Of a DNA stretch of 6,225 nucleotides, positions 1-5,582 are shown piece after piece; position 1 is the first letter of the stretch, and every line of letters starts with the position of its first letter. The notes beneath the pieces are model-generated. The model did not search any database. It was not told where the DNA came from and saw only the letters and a program-made list of their open reading frames with translations. The translations under genes and the position numbers were made by a program. The stretch spans positions 1 to 6,225 of the forward strand of contig CAJPML010000068.1 in assembly GCA_905371725.1 (NCBI GenBank), read 5' to 3'. This stretch comes from Leptotrichia sp. oral taxon 215. GTDB taxonomy: Bacteria; Fusobacteriota; Fusobacteriia; Fusobacteriales; Leptotrichiaceae.

Positions 1-23
1 ATAAAATTGGAGATATGGAATGA
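1..23 (+). CDS. Possible C-terminal tail of an upstream gene (partial)
   Basis: One frame stays open from the window edge and reads K-I-G-D-M-E then TGA at 21-23. That stop overlaps the rfaE2 start as ATGA, an arrangement typical of translationally coupled operon genes. Seven codons without a stop is weak evidence by itself, so the call rests on the ATGA junction and the dense packing of the genes that follow. The product cannot be identified. A heptose-pathway partner of rfaE2 would be a natural guess, but nothing in these bases shows it. Confidence 0.3.
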
Positions 24-526
24 CAAAAAATGCTGGAAATTTTAAGCAAAACTTACTTTCTCAAAGGGATATACAAAAAAAAGTAAAGGAATTACAGGAA
101 AGTGGAAAAAAAGTAGTTTTTACAAATGGAGTATTTGACATACTCCATGTTGGTCATCTTACTTATCTTGAGGAAGCACGGGAATTGGGAGATGTTCTTA
201 TAGTGGGAGTAAACAGTGACAGATCAGTAAAGACAAATAAAGGGGATAAAAGACCTATAAATCCTGAAAAAAATAGGGCTGAAATGCTTCTTGGATTGAA
301 GTTTGTGGATTTCACTGTAATATTTGATGAAAAAACTCCGGAAAATCTTCTTAGTTTATTAAAACCGGATATTCACGTAAAGGGTGGAGATTATAAAAAG
401 GAAGATTTGCCTGAAACAGAAATTGTGGAAAAAAATGGAGGAGAGGTAAAAATACTTTCTTTCGTTGATAATATATCTACAACTGAAATTATAAATAAAA
501 TAATAGATGTGTATTCAGAAAAATAA
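20..526 (+). CDS. rfaE2: D-glycero-beta-D-manno-heptose 1-phosphate adenylyltransferase (stand-alone RfaE domain II)
   Basis: This cytoplasmic nucleotidyltransferase should transfer AMP from ATP to heptose 1-phosphate, giving the ADP-heptose precursor used for the inner core of lipopolysaccharide or other heptose glycans. The 168-residue protein is one cytidylyltransferase-like Rossmann domain. Visible motifs are TNGVFDILHVGH (35-46) with the nucleotide-binding HxGH at 43-46, NSDRSV (65-70), KGGDY (121-125) and ISTTEII near the C-terminus (152-158). These fit RfaE domain II better than other members of the superfamily such as glycerol-3-phosphate cytidylyltransferase. The kinase half of the fused HldE enzyme is absent, so a separate heptose kinase is expected elsewhere. 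The ATG has GGAG at 9-12, 7 nt upstream. The length is slightly above the roughly 155-165 residues usual for stand-alone forms because of a polar N-terminal extension of about 15 residues. The gene leads the visible run into tsaE after a 37-nt gap. Confidence 0.9.
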   Translation: MTKNAGNFKQNLLSQRDIQKKVKELQESGKKVVFTNGVFDILHVGHLTYLEEARELGDVLIVGVNSDRSVKTNKGDKRPINPEKNRAEMLLGLKFVDFTVIFDEKTPENLLSLLKPDIHVKGGDYKKEDLPETEIVEKNGGEVKILSFVDNISTTEIINKIIDVYSEK

Positions 527-563
527 ATAACAGAAATTATAAAAAACAGGAAATGGAAAATAA

Positions 564-1031
564 ATGAAGGAAAAAATATTAACATTTGGAGAAATAGATA
601 GCTTAGCTGTTAAAATAGCTAAAAAAATGAAAAATGGAGGATGTCTGGGCCTTATAGGTGATTTGGGGACTGGAAAAACAACATTTACGAAAAGAATATG
701 CAAGGAATATAATATTCACGAAAATATAAAGAGTCCTACATTTACATATGTTATTGAATATACTTCAGGAGATGTGCCTGTGTATCATTTTGATGCATAT
801 AGAATAATAAATTCTGAAGAAATATATGAAATAGGATTTGAAGACTATATAGGTGAAGAAAATGCTGTTGTAATAGTGGAATGGGCAGATAATATTATGG
901 AAGAAATGCCTGAACAGGCGGTGTATGTTGAAATAGCCTATAATGATGAGGTAAGCAGAAAAATATCCATGTATAAATTAAAAAACGGAGAAAAAGAATA
1001 TGTTGACTTTTGCAATAACAACGACAACTAA
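564..1031 (+). CDS. tsaE: tRNA threonylcarbamoyladenosine biosynthesis ATPase TsaE
   Basis: TsaE is the P-loop ATPase that works with TsaB and TsaD to put the threonylcarbamoyl group on A37 of ANN-decoding tRNAs (t6A), in the cytoplasm. The 155-residue protein shows the family signatures in order: Walker A GDLGTGKTT (32-40), the SPTF switch-like motif (57-60), YHFDAYR (74-80), and EWAD (106-109), which carries the conserved Glu-Trp. The length is normal. The ribosome binding site is weak: AGGAA at 548-552 and GGAAAA at 555-560. A four-codon frame (ATG at 553, stop TGA at 565-567) overlaps the start as ATGA and could help reinitiation. The last 32 bp overlap tsaB in another frame, so the polar C-terminal tail (about residues 146-155) is constrained by the tsaB start. 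Linkage to tsaB is a common bacterial arrangement and supports the call. Confidence 0.95.
   Translation: MKEKILTFGEIDSLAVKIAKKMKNGGCLGLIGDLGTGKTTFTKRICKEYNIHENIKSPTFTYVIEYTSGDVPVYHFDAYRIINSEEIYEIGFEDYIGEENAVVIVEWADNIMEEMPEQAVYVEIAYNDEVSRKISMYKLKNGEKEYVDFCNNNDN
987..990 (+). promoter_or_regulatory. tsaB ribosome binding site inside tsaE
   Basis: GGAG lies 9 nt before the ATG at 1000, within the tsaE coding sequence. It supports a tsaB start that overlaps tsaE by 32 bp rather than a later start; the conserved N-terminal beta strand of TsaB also begins right at this ATG. Confidence 0.7.
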
Positions 1032-1740
1032 ACTGGCGGGAATATCCCTCCACAGAAATAATAGAATACTGGGAGAAATAAGGATAGAAGTTTCTAGAAC
1101 ACATTCTACAACTATACTTGACCAGATTGACAGTCTTTTTACATGGACAGGAGAAAAACTGGACAATGTAGAAAATGTACTTGTATCAATAGGTCCTGGT
1201 TCCTTTACAGGAGTTAGGATAGCAATATCAGTGGTAAAAGGAATGTTTTATGGAAAAAATGTAAACTTTTATCAGGTGAATGAACTGGATGCTTTAGCTT
1301 ATCAGGCGTTTTACAGTTTAGACAACAGCTTTTTATCACAGCATAATGGGGATACAGAAAAGAATAAAATAAAAATATATTCCATGATAGATTCAGGAAA
1401 AGAAAAAATCTATTCTGCAGCCTATGAAACAACTGAGAATGAGACAGTAAAATTAAGTCAGATAGAGAACTATGAAGTAAGTAGGCTTGATAATTTGCTG
1501 GAAAAACTGGATAATGAAAAAAAGAAAGTGATGATTGTTGGAGATGCTGGAATTAATTACAGGGAAAAAATTATGAAAACTATTGGAGAGAAAGTGTATT
1601 TTCCTTTAGAAGATAGAATGGTAATGTCAACAGCAACATTTATGCAAATGTTTTTAAATAATATACTGGAAAAAAGTGATATTTTTCAGTTAAAGCCTGA
1701 CTACTTGGAAAAGTCTCAGGCGGAAAGGGATAAAAAATAA
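1000..1740 (+). CDS. tsaB: tRNA threonylcarbamoyladenosine biosynthesis protein TsaB
   Basis: TsaB is the non-catalytic ASKHA-fold partner that binds the TsaD catalytic subunit and recruits TsaE for t6A synthesis on tRNA. The 246-residue protein starts MLTFAITTTTK, which aligns with the usual LAIDT(S/A)T first strand, and continues with RTHSTTIL (33-40, the usual HSE...L region), GPGSFTGVRI (65-74, the family signature), the DSGKEKIYSAAYE segment (131-143) and the C-terminal PDYLEKSQAE (233-242). Two things are unusual: Thr replaces the normally conserved Asp of the first motif, and a polar insert near residues 106-126 makes it a little longer than the usual 220-235. Because TsaB is degenerate and does not catalyse the reaction, this need not destroy function. 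No rimI or tsaD follows; the stop TAA shares its last A with the ATG of ftsY. Confidence 0.93.
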   Translation: MLTFAITTTTKLAGISLHRNNRILGEIRIEVSRTHSTTILDQIDSLFTWTGEKLDNVENVLVSIGPGSFTGVRIAISVVKGMFYGKNVNFYQVNELDALAYQAFYSLDNSFLSQHNGDTEKNKIKIYSMIDSGKEKIYSAAYETTENETVKLSQIENYEVSRLDNLLEKLDNEKKKVMIVGDAGINYREKIMKTIGEKVYFPLEDRMVMSTATFMQMFLNNILEKSDIFQLKPDYLEKSQAERDKK

Positions 1741-2651
1741 TGGCTTTAAAAGATAGACTTGCAGCACCTAAAAAAGGCTTTTTCGGTAAACTTAAGGAAA
1801 TGCTTTTAGGAAAGGCAATTGATGATGAACTGTATGAAGAACTGGAAGAACTTTTAATTCAGTCTGACATAGGAATGAAAATGACCATGCAGCTTGTGGA
1901 AGAGCTGGAAAAACAGGTAAGCAGAAATAAGCTGAAAACATCTGAAGCAGTGTATGATCAGCTTAAGGAACTTCTGAAGGAAAAACTTATAAGCAATAAT
2001 TCCTCTGATGAAAGCTCAAGAGTTAAAATAAAGGATGGCGAACTGAATATTATTCTTGTTGTTGGGGTAAATGGAGTTGGAAAGACAACTTCTATAGGAA
2101 AGATAGCCAATCAGCTTAAAAATAAAGGAAAAAAAGTTATAATCGGAGCAGGAGATACATTCAGGGCAGCTGCGATAGAGCAGATTGAGGAATGGGGAAA
2201 AAGGACAGGAATTGAAGTGGTAAAACAGGCTCAGGGAAGTGATCCTGCCGCGGTAATATTCGATGCTGTTAGTACAGCTAAAAATAGAAATTTTGATGTT
2301 GTAATACTTGATACGGCAGGAAGACTGCATAATAAAAAAGATTTAATGAAAGAACTTGAAAAAATAAAAAAAATAATAAGACAGCAGTCAGGTCAGGAAA
2401 AATTTGAAACACTGCTTGTTATTGACAGTACGACAGGACAGAATGGACTTGAGCAGGCAAGAGTATTTAATGAAATTGTGGAGCTGACAGGAATTATTCT
2501 TACAAAATTCGACGGAACTGCAAAGGGAGGAATTATATTCCCAATATCTGAAGAGCTGAAAAAACCTATTAAGTTTATAGGTGTCGGTGAAGGAATAGAA
2601 GATTTGAAGGAATTTAACGTGAAAGAATTTGTAGAAGCGATGTTTGATTAG
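1740..2651 (+). CDS. ftsY: Signal recognition particle receptor FtsY
   Basis: FtsY is the SRP receptor GTPase; it docks Ffh-ribosome-nascent chain complexes at the inner face of the cytoplasmic membrane for co-translational insertion. The 303-residue protein has an alpha-helical N domain (about 1-90) and a G domain: GVNGVGKTTSIGK (109-121, P-loop), DTFRAAAIEQI (139-149), DTAGRLHNKKDLM (191-203), TKFDGTAKGG (255-264) and the closing FIGVGEGIEDL (279-289). The long acidic A domain of the E. coli protein is missing; only a short basic, amphipathic start (GFFGKLKEML, 13-22) remains and probably serves membrane contact, as in other short FtsY proteins. FtsY rather than Ffh is indicated by this N-terminus, the DTAGRLHNK motif and the lack of a methionine-rich M domain. 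AAGGGA at 1725-1730 is 9 nt before the ATG, and the 1-bp TAATG junction with tsaB suggests coupling. Confidence 0.96.
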   Translation: MALKDRLAAPKKGFFGKLKEMLLGKAIDDELYEELEELLIQSDIGMKMTMQLVEELEKQVSRNKLKTSEAVYDQLKELLKEKLISNNSSDESSRVKIKDGELNIILVVGVNGVGKTTSIGKIANQLKNKGKKVIIGAGDTFRAAAIEQIEEWGKRTGIEVVKQAQGSDPAAVIFDAVSTAKNRNFDVVILDTAGRLHNKKDLMKELEKIKKIIRQQSGQEKFETLLVIDSTTGQNGLEQARVFNEIVELTGIILTKFDGTAKGGIIFPISEELKKPIKFIGVGEGIEDLKEFNVKEFVEAMFD

Positions 2652-2676
2652 AATAAGGAAACTGAAGCATTTGTTT

Positions 2677-2706
2677 TATACAGTAGGGAAAAAATCTTAC
2701 AGTATA
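2677..2706. repeat. Imperfect inverted repeat in the ftsY-pta spacer
   Basis: Arms TATACAGTA (2677-2685) and TACAGTATA (2698-2706) are reverse complements except for the central base, giving an A-A mismatch, with 12 bases between them. Each arm contains TACAGTA, so the pair also reads as a direct repeat offset by 19 bp, nearly two helical turns. It could be a protein-binding site in front of pta-ackA or a weak RNA hairpin. It is not a good intrinsic terminator, being AT-rich and lacking a proper T run. I found no convincing -35/-10 pair in this 106-nt spacer. Confidence 0.45.
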
Positions 2707-2744
2707 TTTGTTTATAAAAAGTAAAAATTTAAATATTTAGAAAT

Positions 2745-2748
2745 GGAG
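2745..2748 (+). promoter_or_regulatory. pta ribosome binding site deciding a GTG start
   Basis: GGAG sits 9 nt before the GTG at 2758. Together with the Pta N-terminus beginning at that codon, it supports GTG as the start. The nearby ATG at 2743 overlaps the GGAG but meets a TGA after one sense codon, so it cannot start pta. Confidence 0.75.
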
Positions 2749-2757
2749 TGAATTTTA

Positions 2758-3765
2758 GTGGCAAACTTAGTGGAAGTTTTGAAAGAAAGAGCAAAAAAAT
2801 TAGGAAAGACAATAATCTTGCCTGAAACGGAAGATGAAAGGGTTCTCAGGGCAGCTGAAAAAGTTTTAGCTGAAGGAATTGCCAAAGTGGCACTTGTAGG
2901 AAGTGAAAAAAAAATAAAGGAAGATGCTGAGAAACTTGGAATTTCCCTGGAAGGAGCAATTATATATGATCCTGAAAACTGTGCTACAATAGATGAAATG
3001 GCAGAAATTTTAAGACAGAAAAGGGAGAAAAAAGGAATGACATTTGAAACTGCAAAGGCGACATTGCTTTCAGATTCAAGATTTTTTGGAGCGATGCTTG
3101 TTTATCAGGGAAGAGTGGACGGAATGGTTGCAGGATCAAATTCGCCTACAGCACATGTCTTAAGATCTGCGATATTAACAATCGGGCCTAAACCTGGATT
3201 GAAGACAGTATCGAGCTCATTTATAATGGTAACAAAAACTCCTGAATTCGGAGATAATGGAACATTTATATATGCTGATGGAGGAGTTATACCTAATCCT
3301 ACTGCTATGCAGCTTGCAGATATTGCTATTTCAAGTGCTGAGAAGGCAAGAAAAACAGTTGGAATGAAAGAACCGAAAGTAGCATTTCTCTCATTCTCTA
3401 CAAAAGGAAGTGCAGATGGAGAATCTGTAACGAAAGTTAGAGAGGCTATAGAAATTTTAAAAGAAAGAAATGTAGATTTCGAATTTGACGGAGAATTTCA
3501 GCTGGATGCGGCAATTGTTCCTGAAGTGGCAAAATCTAAAGCACCTGGATCTAAAGTAGCTGGACATGCAAATGTTCTTATATTCCCTGATTTAAATTCA
3601 GGAAATATAGGATATAAGCTGACTCAGAGACTGGCAGGAGCTAAAGCGTTAGGACCATTAATTCAGGGATTGGCAAGTCCAGTTCATGACCTGTCCAGAG
3701 GATGCAGTGTTGAAGATATAGTTGAAGTTGTTGCTATAACAGCTGTAGAATCAGAGCAAAAATAA
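2758..3765 (+). CDS. pta: Phosphate acetyltransferase (phosphotransacetylase)
   Basis: Pta converts acetyl-CoA and phosphate to acetyl phosphate and CoA in the cytoplasm, the first step of acetate production. The 335-residue protein is the short single-domain form (PTA_PTB family) found in Firmicutes, Fusobacteria and Methanosarcina, without the N-terminal regulatory domains of the long E. coli enzyme. Visible signatures are DGMVAGSNSPTAHVLRSA (121-138), ADGGVIPNPTA (173-183), SFSTKGSA (212-219), DGEFQLDAA (244-252), PGSKVAGHANVLIFPDL (263-279), SGNIGYKLTQRLAGAKALGP (281-300) and DLSRGCSVEDI (311-321). Ser313, Arg314 and Asp320 in the last motif correspond to active-site residues known from the Methanosarcina thermophila enzyme. 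Full-length phosphotransbutyrylase is less likely given these motifs and the ackA neighbour. It starts with GTG. The 34-nt gap to ackA and the shared pathway argue for one transcript. Confidence 0.96.
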   Translation: MANLVEVLKERAKKLGKTIILPETEDERVLRAAEKVLAEGIAKVALVGSEKKIKEDAEKLGISLEGAIIYDPENCATIDEMAEILRQKREKKGMTFETAKATLLSDSRFFGAMLVYQGRVDGMVAGSNSPTAHVLRSAILTIGPKPGLKTVSSSFIMVTKTPEFGDNGTFIYADGGVIPNPTAMQLADIAISSAEKARKTVGMKEPKVAFLSFSTKGSADGESVTKVREAIEILKERNVDFEFDGEFQLDAAIVPEVAKSKAPGSKVAGHANVLIFPDLNSGNIGYKLTQRLAGAKALGPLIQGLASPVHDLSRGCSVEDIVEVVAITAVESEQK

Positions 3766-3799
3766 ATTATAAATAAAAACATACAAACAAGGAGGAAAA

Positions 3800-4996
3800 A
3801 TGAAAATACTAGTAATTAACAGCGGAAGTTCATCTCTAAAATTTGAATTGATTGACATGACAAATGAAAAAACACTTGCTAAAGGGATTTGTGAAAGAGT
3901 AGGGATAGCTAATCCTATTTTCACATATAAGAATTTAGTAAAGGGAACAAAAATTGATAAACAGGAAGCTCCTATGGAAAATCATTCTATTGCAATAGAC
4001 CTTGTTCTAAAAACATTACAGGACAAAGAACATGGTGTAATAACAAATGTTGACGAAATTGATGCAATAGGACACAGAGTTGTTCATGGTGGAGAATATT
4101 ATGATGATTCAGTAGTTGTAAATGATGAAGTTATAAAAAATCTTGAAGATGTATCAGCACTTGCCCCTTTGCATAACCCTGCAAATATAATGGGAATAAA
4201 AGTTATGAAACAACTTCTTCCTGATAAGAAAAATGTCGTAGTATTTGATACAGCTTTCCATCAGTCTATGCTTCCACAAGCATATATGTATGCATTCCCA
4301 TATGAAGACTATACTGAATTGAAAGTAAGAAAATATGGATTCCACGGAACTTCCCACAAGTATGTAAGTGAATTAGTAAGAGAAGTTTTAGGAAAAGAAG
4401 ATAGCAAAATAATCGTTTGCCATTTAGGAAATGGAGCAAGTATATCAGCAGTAAAAAATGGAAAAGTTGTAGATACTTCAATGGGATTGACACCTCTTGC
4501 AGGAGTAATGATGGGAACAAGAACAGGAGATGCTGATCCTGCTGCTGCACTTTATGTAATGGAAAAAAGAGGACTTTCTTTAAAGGAAATAGACACAAGA
4601 ATGAATAAAAAATCAGGAATTTTAGGAATATTTGGAGAAAGTTCAGATTTTAGGGATTTGGAAACTGCAATGGAAGCAGGAAATGAAAGAGCTAAACTTG
4701 CTTATGATATGTTCTGTTACAGAGTTAAGTTATATATAGGTGCTTATGCTGCTGCAATGGACGGAGTAGATGCTATAGCATTTACAGGAGGAATAGGAGA
4801 AAATGGTGACTATCCTAGGGAAACTATATGTGAAGGACTGGGATACCTTGGATTGAAATTTGATTCTGAAAAGAATAAAGTAAGAGTTTCAGGAACAGTT
4901 GAACTGTCAAAACCTGATTCAAAAGTAAAAGTATACAAAATTGAAACTAACGAAGAACTTGTAATTGCAAGAGATACTTACAGACTTACAAAGTAG
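3800..4996 (+). CDS. ackA: Acetate kinase
   Basis: AckA transfers the phosphoryl group of acetyl phosphate to ADP, giving acetate and ATP; with Pta it forms the ATP-yielding end of fermentation and can run backwards to activate acetate. The 398-residue cytoplasmic ASKHA enzyme has normal length and intact motifs: NSGSSSLKF (7-15), GHRVVHGG (91-98), FDTAFHQSM (149-157), RKYGFHGTSHKYV (177-189), CHLGNGASIS (207-216), GLTPLAGVMMGTRTGD (229-244), FTGGIGEN (328-335) and NEELVIARDT (384-393). Residues matching the catalytic and binding set known from Methanosarcina thermophila are visible: Asn7, Arg93, His125, Asp150, His182, Arg241 and Glu385. The strong ribosome binding site AAGGAGG (3789-3795) stands only 4 nt from the ATG. 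I see no clear intrinsic terminator directly downstream, so some transcripts may run into rpmE2. Confidence 0.98.
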   Translation: MKILVINSGSSSLKFELIDMTNEKTLAKGICERVGIANPIFTYKNLVKGTKIDKQEAPMENHSIAIDLVLKTLQDKEHGVITNVDEIDAIGHRVVHGGEYYDDSVVVNDEVIKNLEDVSALAPLHNPANIMGIKVMKQLLPDKKNVVVFDTAFHQSMLPQAYMYAFPYEDYTELKVRKYGFHGTSHKYVSELVREVLGKEDSKIIVCHLGNGASISAVKNGKVVDTSMGLTPLAGVMMGTRTGDADPAAALYVMEKRGLSLKEIDTRMNKKSGILGIFGESSDFRDLETAMEAGNERAKLAYDMFCYRVKLYIGAYAAAMDGVDAIAFTGGIGENGDYPRETICEGLGYLGLKFDSEKNKVRVSGTVELSKPDSKVKVYKIETNEELVIARDTYRLTK

Positions 4997-5065
4997 TATA
5001 AATAAGCAAATAATACTGTAAAATATGAAAAAAATGAATTGGTCTAAAAAACTTTAACATATTAC

Positions 5066-5094
5066 TTGAAAATACTATAAAAATATGGTATCAT
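5066..5094 (+). promoter_or_regulatory. Extended -10 sigma-70-type promoter of rpmE2
   Basis: TTGAAA (5066-5071) and TATCAT (5089-5094) are separated by exactly 17 bp, with TG at 5086-5087 and one base before the -10 hexamer, so it is an extended -10 promoter. Transcription should begin near 5100-5102, leaving a leader of about 50 nt before the rpmE2 ATG. This is the best promoter match in the window. Confidence 0.75.
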
Positions 5095-5115
5095 TATTTA
5101 AAACGACAAAAATTA

Positions 5116-5132
5116 TATCGGTAAAATTGATA
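5116..5132 (+). other. Possible small hairpin in the rpmE2 leader
   Basis: In RNA, UAUCGGU (5116-5122) can pair with AUUGAUA (5126-5132), using two G-U pairs, around a three-A loop. It lies between the predicted transcription start and the ribosome binding site at 5138. Ribosomal protein leaders are often regulatory, but this stem is short and may be chance in AT-rich DNA. Confidence 0.25.
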
Positions 5133-5137
5133 GATAG

Positions 5138-5144
5138 AAAGGAG
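5138..5144 (+). promoter_or_regulatory. rpmE2 ribosome binding site deciding the start
   Basis: AAAGGAG ends 6 nt before the ATG at 5151. An in-frame ATG at 5085 has no comparable site and lies upstream of the predicted transcription start, so 5151 is the initiation codon. Confidence 0.85.
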
Positions 5145-5150
5145 TCCGTA

Positions 5151-5390
5151 ATGAAAAAAAATATACATCCTGAATATAAGTTTGTAGTATTTGAAGATAC
5201 AAGTAATGGTGAAAAATTTTTAGGAAAATCTACAAAATATTCTAAAGAAACAACAACTTTTGAAGGTCAGGAATATCCTGTAATCAAAGTTGCAACAAGT
5301 TCAACATCACACCCGTTCTATACAGGTAAATCTAAATTTGTTGATGAAACAGGAAGAGTTGATAAATTTAAGAAAAAATATAACTTATAA
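5151..5390 (+). CDS. rpmE2: Ribosomal protein L31, type B (zinc-independent)
   Basis: L31 is a small protein of the large ribosomal subunit located at the bridge to the 30S head. The 79-residue product starts [18 protein letters not shown] and carries the type B hallmarks: [18 protein letters not shown] (about 43-60), the conserved SHPFYTG block, and [10 protein letters not shown] near the C-terminus (68-77). It has no cysteine at all, so it lacks the CxxC zinc site of type A L31. In several bacteria type B copies replace the zinc-bound form under zinc shortage; in others the type B form is the only L31, and this window cannot tell which applies. The start at 5151 gives the length usual for the family and has a strong AAAGGAG; an upstream in-frame extension of 22 codons is rejected because it begins within the promoter. 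The gene has its own promoter and terminator, making a single-gene unit between ackA and upp. Confidence 0.95.
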   Translation: MKKNIHPEYKFVVFEDTSNGEKFLGKSTKYSKETTTFEGQEYPVIKVATSSTSHPFYTGKSKFVDETGRVDKFKKKYNL

Positions 5391-5397
5391 TATTAAT

Positions 5398-5443
5398 AAA
5401 AACAGAGCTGCTATTTTTAATAATAGTAATCTCTGTTTTTTTT
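5398..5443 (+). terminator. Rho-independent terminator after rpmE2
   Basis: AAAAACAGAG (5398-5407) pairs with CTCTGTTTTT (5431-5440), and an inner stem CTATT (5411-5415) with AATAG (5422-5426) closes the loop. A run of eight T follows the CTCTG (5436-5443). It starts 8 nt after the rpmE2 stop. The A-rich 5' side would also give a T run on the other strand, but no minus-strand gene approaches, so it probably serves rpmE2 and isolates upp. Confidence 0.85.
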
Positions 5444-5458
5444 AAGAAAAAAAGTTAT

Positions 5459-5488
5459 TTGTAAAATTTATACAGTTTAATGTATATT
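5459..5488 (+). promoter_or_regulatory. Candidate upp promoter
   Basis: TTGTAA (5459-5464) and TATATT (5483-5488) are 18 bp apart. A second candidate is TTGCAG (5506-5511) with TAAAAT (5529-5534), 17 bp apart. upp should need its own promoter because a terminator lies just upstream, but in a spacer this AT-rich neither match is compelling. The first overlaps the inverted repeat at 5461-5492. Confidence 0.35.
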
Positions 5489-5492
5489 TTAC
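5461..5492. repeat. Inverted repeat in the rpmE2-upp spacer
   Basis: GTAAAA (5461-5466) and TATAC (5469-5473) are mirrored by GTATA (5482-5486) and TTTTAC (5487-5492), giving 11 pairs with a two-base TT bulge and an 8-base loop. There is no T run after it and the rpmE2 terminator is already upstream, so it is not an obvious terminator. It covers the first candidate upp -10 box and could be an operator or a leader hairpin; chance in AT-rich DNA is possible. Confidence 0.45.
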
Positions 5493-5582
5493 AGGATAAA
5501 GAAGTTTGCAGATTAAGTAAAGAATAATTAAAATATCAGATGGATAATTAAAAATTAAATAATATATAAATTAATAATGAAC

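Noticed and set aside
2652..2757. Intrinsic terminator after ftsY and a standard promoter for pta
   Set aside because: The only hairpin is AT-rich with a mismatch and no proper T run, and no hexamer pair with acceptable spacing was found; both are plausible biologically but not visible.
391..4598. Open frames on the minus strand opposite rfaE2, tsaE, tsaB, ftsY and ackA
   Set aside because: They lie opposite well-supported genes with intact motifs, their translations are low-complexity (rich in Phe, Leu, Ser) and none resembles a known family.
4997..5065. Intrinsic terminator after ackA
   Set aside because: No G/C-containing stem followed by a T run is present in the spacer before the rpmE2 promoter.
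5085..5150. N-terminal extension of rpmE2 from the ATG at 5085
   Set aside because: The ATG is inside the promoter spacer, lacks a ribosome site, and the type B L31 family begins at the Met encoded at 5151.
4997..5150. Zur box controlling the zinc-free L31
   Set aside because: No palindrome resembling the Bacillus or proteobacterial Zur consensus was seen in the spacer or leader.
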